Origin: Nomia melanderi
Taxonomy: Eukaryota > Arthropoda > Insecta > Hymenoptera > Halictidae
Length of the DNA stretch: 64,000 nt
Direction of reading: 5' to 3'
Assembly: GCF_051020985.1 (NCBI RefSeq)
Contig: NC_135010.1
Location: 9,484,001 to 9,548,000, forward strand
In this document: positions 12,764 through 24,640 of the stretch, in pieces
Position numbering within the stretch: position 1 is the first letter of the stretch
Layout: each line of letters opens with the position of its first letter
Translations under genes and position numbers: made by a program
Notes under the pieces: model-generated
The model's input: only the letters and a program-made list of their open reading frames with translations
What the model was told of the DNA's origin: nothing
The model's database searches: none

Positions 12764-15700
12764 TCTAGCGTGCTGGCAACGGTGGACCCAGACGTGCCGT
12801 AAAACGGGCAGCCATGTTCCTCGTCAACCGCTTCGCTTCTTTCCCCGTCCTGAAAAGGTCTGCGGATGCAGAAAACATCGTGCACCGCGAAAGATGCACA
12901 GCGAAAGAGAGAGGGGTAGGGAGAAAGAGAGAGCGCACGAGAATTACGTAAAGAATGTGAGCGAGGAGAGGGCGAAAAGCACGATCACGAACGAAGAAAC
13001 GGTCGCGGAGGGAGGGGAGGGATCGTGAAACAGAAACAAAGATAGCGGAAAGGAAGGAGGAAAGGGAGGAAAGGGTGGGATACGGGGGTGGGAGGAAGCG
13101 GCGCGGTAGATTGAGGTTGATAGGAAAGAAAATCGCACTCGCACGGCGTCGTTAGCTTGTTAACTTGCACGCAACACCTTCGGCTCGAATACCGGATACA
13201 CCGGGTACTTCTCCCCCTCCACCTTCAGCGCAATCCTACCCCGTATCTCGTCCGACTTCGCTCCCTTTGCTCCTTCGAATCTTTCATTAGACGCTTTCCT
13301 TCCGCTATAACGTTCCGTTATCTTTCCCCTCGCGATCTCGAATATTCGCGGAACCCGTGAAACGCGTACAATTTCATTCGCGTATTTTCCGCGCCAGCAG
13401 TTTCCAATTTTCACTTCCCTTTTAACTGGGAATTTTCTTCTACTTTTTTTGTTCTTCGTACCGCTTCAATTTTCTCCTTTCATCTCTATTCCCCCTCTTT
13501 CTTGTTTCTTCGTTCGGTATTCCCCGAATACAGCTCGGAATTTCCCTCGCCTGATTCCTGTTCGTCTGTCTTTACATCGTTTCTCTGTCCCCTATTTGTG
13601 CTCCTCCCTCTTCTTGTTTCTCTTCTTCATCCCCAAGTTTTCTGCCCTCGATGCTCTCTCCACTTGTACTCCTCCTTTTTCTTGTTTCCCACGAATTTCC
13701 CCTTATCTCCTTCCTCTACATCGTTTCTTCATCTTGATTCCTTGTACTTCTGATTCCAACAACGCACCGTTTACATCAATAACGATCGAAGAACGGGAAT
13801 CCACCCTTTCCGTTCCTCCGCTCCGTCTTCCCCCCCGAGATGTATCCCGCGTTCCAATTTTTTCCGCGGCCCCAGTGCTTGTTCTTGTTCCGTTCGCGCT
13901 GGAACGGTTTTTCCTGAACATCCTCGAGCCAGCGAGTAGCTGTCCTCTCGCGGAGCGAGCAGCGCGAGCGGGAATACGCTTTTTCTCGGAATATCGGCGA
14001 GCGAATAGCATTAGCTCCGGAGACAAGCTGCTCGAGAAAGAAAACTTCGGCGAGAAGGGGATGGTGTGAGGAGAAGGGAGGAAGAGTGAAAGAACGGGCG
14101 AAGAGTGTTCCGAGAAAGAGAGAGGCACAGAGAATGCACCGAAGGTAGAAACACGGGTCGCTGAATTATTCCTTTACATCGGATATCGACGGTCGTTCAA
14201 GCTACCCGCGAGCGAGCGAGCTGGCCCGAGCGCTCCTCTCGCCGCTGCGGGGAAAGAAATGCAAGTCAGGGAATTGCATTATGCACGTATCGTCGCTGGG
14301 CCCGGATTGATTCGTTTCTTCGTGTTATTAAGAAGTTCCTGCCCCCCCGTTGAAATATGCACCGCCGGCCGGTTTGTATTATTCACCCAGGGCCGTCGAA
14401 AGTGTCTTTGTTGCACTCGGCCTCGTACGGTTTCGCGTGTTTTGCGGAGCCCGGAGGCTCTGCCCTTTTCTTGCCGCTCGATAGCGAGACTCGGCGTATC
14501 GTTGAATCCCCGTACGCGATCGCGACCGAGTAAATATCCTCGAACTCGTTTGTGTATTCAACGAAGTTTCGACATTTTTGATTCGCTGTTCGGAAAGGCT
14601 TCTTTACCTTGTTCTCTATTTATCATTACTAGGACAACGGACGGTAGCGTAGTATTAATGTTAGCATTCTCAGTCCGATCCACTGAAAAGCTACCGACGC
14701 GCTTTTTGCCAGTCGATCCGTTAGTCACAGATTTCCACGGGCACCGCTCTAATCGGGCATAATTGAAAATAACTCCTGGCCAGGGCCCACTTGACTCGAT
14801 ATTGTATGGACGCATCTTTTTGTGTTCCGGCTTTAGGTCCACGAGACACTCGCGAAAGCAGCGCTCGGTTTCTGGTATTACCGCCCGATTAGAACGACTT
14901 ACCCTAATACTTCCGCCAATTCTGGTAGACTGTTGCTCTTCGGTCAAAGACGAACGAGCGTTACTTCTTCGATCTTCCGTGCAAGACCCGTCGAAAGCGT
15001 ATGCACATATGTCACCGATCGCTAAAGCATTTTTCAATTAGCGCGCCGGCGATTCCACGGGGAACACGTGCGCCTCTACGGAGCTGCAGCTAAATGGAAA
15101 AACGACGATCCAACTGCATCGATCGGCTCCAGAATTCTCGTACAATCTAATCACGTATTCCCGGTGTCATATTCTCTCCTCGAAAGGTTGGTTAATTAAA
15201 AAATCCCCTTTAACCCGGCGACAACCGGCGGCAACTGCGGGAGCAGCATCAGCAGCAGCAGCAGCAGCAGGAGCAAGGGTTGAACGCGTCGCTCGTCCCC
15301 GTGCATTAGCCTTAAGCGGGGTCGTTTAATTACCGCCGCGGCTTATGCGCCCGTAAACCGGCCTTAAGGATGATAGCGCGCGTAGCATCATCTCGGGGAC
15401 TCGGTCGGCTCCGCTAGCTTTCCTTCGCGGCGAAACGCGGAGGACGAGGAGGCGCGTACGTAGCTACGTTACCGCGTGCACGAGGCAGGGACGAAAACTC
15501 CGGCGCGGCCGAGGGCACACGGGACAGAGAGGAGCACGTTTCTTGTCATAGCCCGTTGGAAAGGAAGGTGGACGGGCGCTAACCGTGCGCGTCCCCACCA
15601 CGCCTCTGCCGAGTCTTACTCGCTTACCCGTGCTCGTTCGTCCGATGCCACGGCCGGCCAGCTAGCCAGGCAACCGAGACAACGCGACGAGGAGCAAACC

Positions 15701-17642
15701 GGGCAAGAGGCATGCGAGCAGCACGAGAGGAAGACGAAGGAATACCTGAACCGAGCGGAGACCGGGTCCTCCCGGTGTGTTCTTCCTCTGTCGAACCGAT
15801 GCTACCGGGCTCCACCGCCGCCACCGTGTTCAGGGATCGGCTCGATCGGTATTCGGACGTTCTAGCTCGATGACATATATGGCGTAAAGGGGAAGGCGGT
15901 AGAGATTCGAGGCGGCGATAAGTTAATAGATAAAGGATCGGGCCCCGGTGACGCGAGGCCGGGTCCAATGCCGGCGATCCTCGGGCCGGGTAGAACGCGC
16001 TCGTTTTCGGTGGAGCGCCGGGAATGCGGCGCGGATAGTTTCCATGGCTCCGGACGCTTCTTAATCGCTAATTGAAAATTCTTTGTGGGGTCCGAGATAG
16101 CGGGGTGGACGCCGCTTGAAATATACGGCGCATAAGTAGCGGTAATGAGTTGTAATTTTTGCCGCAGCCTCGGTGCCCGCGTCTCTTTGTGTCCGTCCGG
16201 TGGGAGGGAGGAATGCGGCCGCATTCGATCGGGGTGGAGGCTAGGGGAGCCGGAGCGTCGGCCGTAATAATTGTAACAGTTTAATCGCGCGGCCGGATTT
16301 ACTGCGATGTTTCTGGTTATCTCCGGCGAGCCGCGATGCGTCGCACCGTGGGTTTCCCATCGGTTCGGTTTCGTTTCGAAGCCGATCGGGACTCTCCTTA
16401 GGCGCAGCCCGCGTTTTGTCCCTTTTTCCTTTCCGTGGCCTAACACGCACCGGTCAGAAAATTGCTCGGCTCGGCCGTGACCGCTCGCACGGACCGTGAA
16501 CTTGCACCGGAATTACCGGCCCGGGAATACCCCGGCCGCGGTGCAGCACGACGCGCGCCGATAAATTCAACGCGTAAACGCGCGTTATTAATCACCGAAG
16601 CGCGGGGTTCTACTTATCTCGATCGGCGTATGACTTAATTCACGCTTTTCGCGGGAAACCTTGAATTATGCGGCCGGATTCGAGCGTGACGCTCGGACGC
16701 TCGCCGGCCGGGAACCAATGGACCGATTGTATATTCATGTCGCCGCGTACATGGGCGTCCTGCTCGCGGATAAGGACAACCGAATCGACGGGGAACGAGA
16801 TCGGCTTCGGTCCTTTTTCGACATTTTTGATAGTTTTTCACGCGGAATCGTACCCGATCTGGTTGAACCAGTTTAGAAACACGCCGCGGGCTTCAGAATG
16901 TCGAGACGTTCAGGCGGATGCATCCGAATGTGTGATTTGATCGGAGATATTTTAGGATAATTCCGAATCGTTCTCGTCTAATCTGACGACCGATATTCAG
17001 CAATAACAATATTTAAAGATACCGTTGCGTAGAAACATCGAAAACAGTAGTACCAACGGGAACATTCGCCTGGATGTCCCTGGTCGCGAATTCTTCTCAT
17101 TGCTCATACGGATACATGGCGAGAGAATTCAGAGTTTCAATCGACAGCTGCCTCGGTTTTCCTGGGGCGGCAGATGTTCCGCGCCTCGCTCGGGCGTCGT
17201 CGCGTGTCTATGTTTTCGCATGTGAGCCTCACGGAGAATCCCATGGCGGGGCGCGGCGCTCGCATACCTTCGGGAACTATCCGCTCCTTTTGTCGAGCGT
17301 ATCGAAAGCGAAGCTATTCACGAACGGCGGCCCGAATGATTACGATTGAGTTATCCCCGCGTGAAAGTATCGGCCCGGAGAGCCGCGCGCCGCACGGAGG
17401 AGCCGGGCCGTAAAGATTCCCCACTTAATTACGCATAAATAATCGGGCGTCGCTAATAAAATGTTTCGCCCCGGTCTCTAACCGCCGGATCATCCCGGCT
17501 GATTAATTTAAGCCACCGATGCGCTTTCGTGCGTCCATTACGGCGCGCGTCCCGCCGGCTGATAAGCGTCCTTTTAACGATCCGGGCCCGCGGACGATCG
17601 AAAAAAATCGCCGGGACCACGTCGCTCGGTTTCTTCCCGGTT
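12764..17642. other. GC-rich noncoding DNA, no gene seen
   Basis: A purine-rich run at 12900-13090 faces a pyrimidine-rich run at 13440-13760, whose translations are serine/proline/leucine-rich artefacts. An AGC repeat lies at 15242-15275. The rest is CpG-dense with no recognisable exon, tRNA or repeat family. Confidence 0.55.
15242..15275. repeat. (AGC)n trinucleotide repeat
   Basis: About ten AGC units with one ATC and one AGG interruption, in noncoding DNA. Confidence 0.9.
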
Positions 17643-18919
17643 TTAACCTTTGAACGACGATGTTTGGGTCTGTTTTGACTCGGAATATTTAAGACTTCAT
17701 TTGACTTTTTAGCTATTTGTACTTACCACGCGTTCTTAGTTGTTTTTATCGGAATAAGTAACGTGACCGATGCATTCCGTGGGAGTACGTTTTCAAAAAA
17801 GATCTAGAAGATCTGAAGAATCAGAAATTTGAGGATTTAGAGCTCTTAAAAAATGTATAAATGCAATTGTAATGATGTTAGACATCGCAGTTTGTAAGGT
17901 CATTGAAGATGTCGATACTGCAAGAGTTTATTTCACTACGGAAGGTCCTCATGATGAATTTGCGACCCCTTGGCCTCTGGTACATCGGTGTATTCCTCAA
18001 AACTGCTTTGTAATCGATCCTCAAGGACTAAGAACGATGATTCCTCTTTGTCTCTCCTTTTCCGGTGCATCATTCTTGCGAACAGCAGGATCCACCCCCA
18101 GTTCGGTACAGTATTTGCTCGCCAGGCCTCCCTCGGATCGATAGAATTAATCGAACGTTTAATCTGATGTTCGTTGAAAGTCGATTTACTGTTGCCAATC
18201 GTTCCAAACGATTCGGTTTTGATATCCAATGAAATTAGCGTCCGATCGCTCTTCTCCACCCACGATTAATTTCTCTGAATGCGTTGATGAATCTTCCGCA
18301 GATCAACGTGGTCTTCGGAACATTCGCACGCAAACACGCTTCTTCTTCCTGGCGCAGAGTTTCGCGAGAAATTTTCTTCTTCTCGATTTAATGCTGTCCA
18401 AACACGACGTTATATTCGCTGCGTGGTAAGAAAAATACTTCAGAATTCCTTTGCTCCTCGCCACGTACCCGTGATTCTTAATTTCCTCTTCTAAAAGATA
18501 CTTGCAAGACTCGTAATTAACTTTTCGCCAACTATATAATTTTTCTACAACCTAGCCAGCAATATGGACCTTCTATAATTACGTTTGATTTTCGATTGTT
18601 ACCACTTCTATAAAAATCTTACAGTTCTTAATTGAATATGCAAGCGACACATTACCCAAACCTCCATATCACCCAACTTTTCCATAGGCCTTCAACGCGT
18701 TCGCTATCATTTATTTCAGTGACCATCTTCATTCACAATATTCTATAAAATCTATCGAACTCCTAGTAAATCTAAATAGACTAGTAACAAATTCAAAATA
18801 AAAGACTTAACAAATTCCTAAATACATTGCCATACCTTGTAACTTCGAAGTACACTATGCACAGCATTTCATGTTATTTATACCAAGTATTGCATCCTGG
18901 CCGTCAGCCGAAGGGTTAA
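17643..18919. mobile_element. 1.28-kb AT-rich island bounded by TTAACCYTT ends
   Basis: GC-rich DNA changes abruptly to AT-rich at TTAACCTTTGAACGACG (17643) and back at AAGGGTTAA (18911-18919). The inverted right end (TTAACCCTTCGGCTGACGG) matches the left only in its first nine or so positions plus a gapped ACG block. It may be an old DNA transposon remnant or two neighbouring insertions. Short open frames inside (17872-18144 plus, 17936-18259 minus) resemble no family I know. Confidence 0.35.
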
Positions 18920-20305
18920 CACCGATCGGGGCTGGCCGAGGGCCGGATTAACCATCGCCGGGCGGTTCCCGCTCGCGCGGTGCGTTCGGGAACTCTTCCC
19001 CCGTGCAAAGGGACCAAATGATTTCTGCGAGTTATTATGATGTTACTTGTACTGCGCCGTGCACCGGTCCGCGGCATTGCGACGGTGTATATGCAACGGC
19101 GCAGAGGGAGTGCGAAGGATATCGCTTTGTAACGTGCGAGCGAGCGCGACCCGCTCGCATAATCAGCAAGCCGGCCGCGCGGCGACTACACGACGTCGGC
19201 CGGGCGCAAGGATAGCGCACGTGTGAAATATGCATTCGCTCCGCGAGACAATGCGAGCCGGACACTAAATTCTCAATCGCGATAACTAAACTACGCGGCG
19301 AAACGTTCCGCGTACACGCGCGATCCCGCACGCGAATATAAAGTTCACGTGCCGATGTCGCTTGTAATTGAAGATACGCCGATCTCGGCTCACCTGGCCG
19401 AATCCTGCCCCACACGGGAACTTAGAATCGTCCTTGTGTTGCTGCGAACACGAGACCGTTCGATCGGAAATCGTCCGCGAGTCGAGGGATGAATTATTTC
19501 CATCGGTGGATTGAACATTAATTAATCGTTACAAATGTTTCGATGCATCGTACATCGGTCGTACGATATTCGAATCGTTTTAAACCTATCCATAACGTAT
19601 TAAGACTTAGCGTACGAATCAAGCTGCGTCGAGAAACGTTCTAGTTTACCAAGTGATAAAATACACATTGAACCTGCAAACGCAGACGTACATCCGATCC
19701 ACGACCAACGACCGAATTTCTTGGAATATCCAACATCGCCGGGCCGTTGCTAAACTTGTTGCATTTCAAGCGAAACTCCCCCAGCAATTCCCCGCTCGAT
19801 TAATCGGCAGGGCGCGGCGATACGGCGTACCCGCTAATTCGTCCGGCATAATCGATCGCGGCAGATCGTTCCGCGGCGGTCCTTAAAATCCCTGGGTATC
19901 CCATTTCCGAGCGGCAATTTTCCAATTACGGGATCGCGGGAATCGGCAGGATCGAACCAATTTCCTTACTCGCGCGGCCTTCCTTAAACGATTCGCGGCG
20001 GTCACGAGCGCGGCGATGCAACGGTTGCTCGCCGCGGAATCCGCCGCGGCGCGATGGCCCCGGCGTAGAGTGGAGTCCGATCGTTTCTCCCGGTTCGGTG
20101 CCGGAGTGGCCGGGGCGACCCGGTTACAAAAGGCCGCACGAATCCTCCATTCGCTACGGTCGAAAAGGGGCAAAACCTATCTCGCGGATGCATCGATGCA
20201 CCGGGCGATTTCGACTAACGATGCCTTCCGCTCATTGGTCTTAATCTGAGCCACGAATCACAATCGGCCTCTTCCTAACATGGGCCTCGGCCGCGACCAA
20301 CGTTA

Positions 20306-20404
20306 ACCGCCGCCGTTGCTGCTGCCGCTGCTGGCAGCTACCTAAAGAAGGGGAAGAGAGAACGGCAGAGCGGCGGCGGCGGCGGCAGCAGCAGCAGCAG
20401 CAGC
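20306..20404. repeat. Inverted CTG and CGG/CAG trinucleotide tracts
   Basis: A CTG/CCG-rich run at 20306-20337 is followed after about 33 bp by (CGG)n(CAG)n at 20371-20404. The two arms are largely complementary, so the segment could fold into a hairpin. No coding evidence. Confidence 0.8.
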
Positions 20405-22712
20405 GCAGAAGTCGCGTGTGCCGTTCGCCGCGCGCGCGGATAGCGCAAACAGAAATTCCGTTATACTGCATAAAGCATCGGGGGCCCACTAGCGAGCAGC
20501 AACTAGACGGGGGAAGAAGGTTGGCAGGCATGCGAGGCTGCATTCCCCGGCGCTGCTTAACTACTGCGCGAACGAGTTGCCTGGCCGCTAAACGAAGGAG
20601 CTCGCCGACGAAAGAAATATTCGAACAATAAACGGCTACTTTCCCCTGCCACCTCCTCTTCTCCTCTTCCCGCGGTCCTTCTCTTTCTCTCCGTTGGTCT
20701 ACCTTGGCCTCTCCGCCTCTATCTTGTTCCCTCCCCCTCGCGTCCCTGCCGACCCACTTCCACTTCGTATTTTATCGTTCCTAATTCATTGTTTTCCCAA
20801 GCCCGCGATCTTTTAGCTTTATACCCCGCCATTATGGATTATTCCACGGCCGTGTTCGCTTCCTCGACTCGCGGGTCCCCAGATATACACTTTACCGCTC
20901 GGCTCGTTTCCTCGTTTCGCGGGCTCCCCTTCATTCCTTGCATTTGTTAGCTTTTTCCCCTCCAGTTCCTCCTAATGCACGCGGCCTCCCGGTTTTACGA
21001 TTATCGCCTACCCTCGTTCGATTTTCCCATTCGACCGGCGATCCCCTTCTTCCGCTGCTTAGGAAGCCGTCGTTTGAGTGTGGTCTCGCTAGCACGGGGT
21101 GTCGCGGTTCAATTGTATCGTCGGTACTCTTGGTTTGACGTCTGTTGAGTTGACGAAAGTGGAGGTGATATGATTCCTTTTTCTACTGTGTAAAATGAAA
21201 GGTTTACTTCATATAGCGTCAAACATTAGATATGCAATGTAGAATATACACTGTTCATTGTATTTATAACACACAATAGTAACATTTACTTCTCAATATC
21301 CAGCTTGCAACATCCTAATGCTAAAACTCGGCGTTCAATCAACAGACAAACAATTCGCAACATCTATTATACAATATTCTACAAAAACCGTCGAAACTCT
21401 CCAAATCGTCTTCTCTTGCTCCCAGTGCCACCGAAAATAATTCACAAACTCTCCGACAACTCGTTTACGAGTGTATTCGCAAACTCCAGGTTCCAGGCCC
21501 TAAACCTCAAGAAAGAAACCCCACTAGAATTTTCTTTCCCCGATCGTAACGCATCCATCATAAATCCCACGAAACTTTTTCTCTCGTCCCCCCGCAAAGA
21601 TAACCAACGACGTCATAAAAATCCTCCGTCCGCTGGCGAACTTAAACTCCCCTGTATCGTTCGTCGCGTCAGCGTCCCCGGGACACAGTAGTAATTCCCA
21701 AAGTGGCTGCGAGGAGACAGCTGAACACCGGCCAAGAAAACACGGTGCCATTCGTCATCGCGCGGCGAGCGACCGGTCCACGATAAAACCTCGGTCCGTC
21801 GCTATTCACTGAATATTCAAACGAAATGTCAATCGCTACGGCTCCACCCTCGACCTGGCTCGCGTGTTCTTAATCATGTTCCCCGTCCGCGGCGATTTTT
21901 CCGTGGCCGGCGTATATCCGTTTCATATCGGCCGGTTCGGAATCGATCTCGGACACGATCGGCGGCGCACGATTTAAATCCCGGCCCGGGTACAGGCGGT
22001 TCGCCCGGCGTAATTCTCGATACAGGGCTGGACAGTAGTCAGCGCAGGTTGTTCCGATACTGGCGGATTTTTCCGTCGCCGTTAAATTACACCGTGGATG
22101 TTTCTCCGGCCGCGATACGTTGTTGAGCGGCTTGTTAATTACAAAAGTGGCAGAACAGGATCGGCGGGCACCGGCTGAAAAGAAATCGCGCGCCGCTCGG
22201 ATCGGCGATGCCCGACGTAACGACGCCGTTTCCTGCGGGACGCGCAGCGTTTCCCCACCCTTTTTAAACGCTTAATAATACCGGCGATAAGATAAGTAAT
22301 TGAATCGAATACGCATCCTAACCCGCCGCCGGTGGTAGCCAGGTATGTATCTACGCGGCGCGCACACACGCGCTTGATCACTCGCGCTCGAATTTATCCG
22401 CGCGGAATTTGCAATTCATATTTTCATAGTTGCCCGACAACGCCGGCGCGCTGGCTTCCATGCGGGCTCGAGTCGCGCGAGAAAGCGGTCCCCGGCTCTG
22501 TTTCGCATTGTGCGAGCCACGCGAATGATACTTTCGTTAGTCGAGCATGCGCTTTGCATAATTATTGGTCTTCGCGCCGGTGGCTGATATTGGAATTGAT
22601 AAAATGACTATCGCGAGAGGTAATTTTATTGGGCCGCAAACAGGCCGCGCGTAGGATTTATCAAACCCCGGACAGTCGTAACTGTAAATTTTCATAGCTC
22701 GTGTGCGCTAAT

Positions 22713-23182
22713 CGTTAAATTCAATTTTCTCGAAAATTATGCTATAAAAGTTCTCCTTTATTTTCTGCCGCCGGGTATGGCCGTTCGCCCCGAGTGCGCA
22801 CCCTGTATTTATTCTTCCTATAAACGGTCTCGTAGCAGTAAACTTCTCGAATTTACACTCGCCAATTATAGAATCCGACTTTTTTTTGGTCGAGCAGCGC
22901 GGTGTATTTCTGAAGGATCTTATATTACGCGTGCTCCCGATTTATTTACGAACGCAGGATCATCCCTCTTTCGGCGCGTTACATTTGTCCCGGTGAATAC
23001 AGTCCGATCATTTTCATAATTCCTCCGCGGCAGTCGTTAATTTTCAAACGCAAACAGTGGGAGCACGGAATCGCCGTTTGCCTCTAAACACTCGGCATTA
23101 ATTCTCCCTGCAAACACTCCCGCGGCAGAGCAAATTCGTATAACACGCGAGTCCAAACCGTTAAATTCAATTTCCCCGAAAA
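22713..23182. repeat. Pair of diverged direct repeats about 450 bp apart
   Basis: CGTTAAATTCAATTTTCTCG (from 22713) and CGTTAAATTCAATTTCCCCG (from 23159) share 22 of 24 positions when extended to the following AAAA. A CTTTATTTTC block and a GCGCGGTGYATTT block follow in the same order in both. This suggests an old local duplication. Confidence 0.4.
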
Positions 23183-24477
23183 CCGGGCGTCTTCCGAAAA
23201 CACTTTAAACCATAACGCTTTATTTTCCTCGTTGTAGAATCGCCGTCGCGCGGTGCATTTAAACCCGTGATAAATACACTGGAAACGATCCCGACATCGC
23301 ACCCCTGTTTGCCGAGCCAATATTTTGACTGTAGCGTTAAGGCAAGCGCGCGCGCACGCGAGAGTCACACCGAAACGAACGGTCCCGGTTATTTGAGCTG
23401 GGATTACACAACCCGAACACACGGTCGTTCAATCTTCCCGTCGGAGAAAGGGTGAAAAAGTTCAAACGAACGAACGGTTAATGAAAAACCGTTGTCCTTT
23501 ACGCCGGCCGCGGGCGAATGGGATTTCGCGCGCATCGATGTGACTCATTGATTGGTGGATGATTGTTCCAGCTACCGGGGAACGGGTTACGGGAACCTTA
23601 GGAAACCGCGATTACAATTATTACTGGAAATGACTGGCGCACAATGCGAACTCCGAATCCCATTAAGCAAACCACAAAACGCGCACTCTCTATCTTCGCG
23701 TTGAGTTGCGCGCCTGCTGGGTGGGACTTTATCCTCTCCCCCCGTCTCTTTTCCTTTCTCTCTCGCCCTCTATAACCGTGGTTCTTCCATAATTCACGTA
23801 ATCGTGATTGCACGCCGGCCCGTGACACATATTTGCGTTATTCATAATATCGCGGCGGCCGCCGCGCCGCAATCGACGGCTTTTGCGTCATATCCCTTGT
23901 GCATCAATGCAATTGCCACGCGATTCTCGCGCGCCGATTACACTCGGGCGCAATCATAGACGGCCGGCGACGCGCGCACGGCGGACGCTTTAATCCCTGG
24001 CATTTCGACGCCAGATACGCTCGGTGATCCCCTTTCTCTGATTGTTCGAGCCCGAACGATCGAGAAACCGACGATCGACGGATGGAACCTCGCGCCGCGG
24101 CTAATTCAATTATGACGGCCAGACCACGGAGTTTCTCGTCTTCTGTAAACACTCGGCTCGACTCGGTAACGTGTGTGCCGATCAAATTTACCGAAGATCG
24201 TTCCTGGCTGGCCTAGTTACCGGTTTAGAGGGCCGGCCATTTACAAAGATTTATCGTCGCAACGCGGACACGCGGACACGCTTTGACGCATAAACGAGTT
24301 GTTGGTTGGTAGATTGTTGTTCGTTTCGTTGTGCTTCGGAAATTTTGGTCGATGGATGGTGAATGTTTTGTTTCGGTGTAGGTGGAATTGTGAAAGGTGA
24401 TACGAGCTTCTTGGAGTTATAATTAAAATAGATTGCTGTTTTTGTGTGAAAGAACTGCTTTTGAAGCTTTGGACCTC

Positions 24478-24640
24478 TGAATGTTTGAATGTTTAGATGT
24501 TTAAATGTTTGAATTTTTGAATATTTGGATATTTTAATATTGGAATCTTTGAACCTTTAAATCTTTGAAGCTTTGAATTTTTAACTCTTTAAAACTTTGA
24601 ATTTTTGAATCTTTGAGTCTTTGAATCTTTGAATCTTCAA
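24478..24640. repeat. Degenerate TTTGAAT-type minisatellite
   Basis: About 20 consecutive units of 7-9 bp based on TTTGAAT or CTTTGAAT, with drift from TTTGAATG and TTTAGATG to CTTTGAAT along the array. It is AT-rich and has no coding signal. Confidence 0.85.

Larger units (their letters stand above)
18920..24477. other. Noncoding DNA, no gene seen
   Basis: Contains the CTG/CAG inverted tracts (20306-20404), a pyrimidine-rich stretch at 20640-20760, an AT-rich patch at 21160-21320 and the diverged repeat pair at 22713 and 23159. Open frames are short and lack domain features. Confidence 0.55.

Noticed and set aside
13449..14069. 206-codon open frame, serine/proline/leucine-rich.
   Set aside because: It is a direct translation of a pyrimidine-rich tract with no conserved feature.
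17936..18259. Small open frame with less biased composition in the AT-rich island.
   Set aside because: It matches no family I know, overlaps a plus-strand frame, and lies in a likely transposon remnant.
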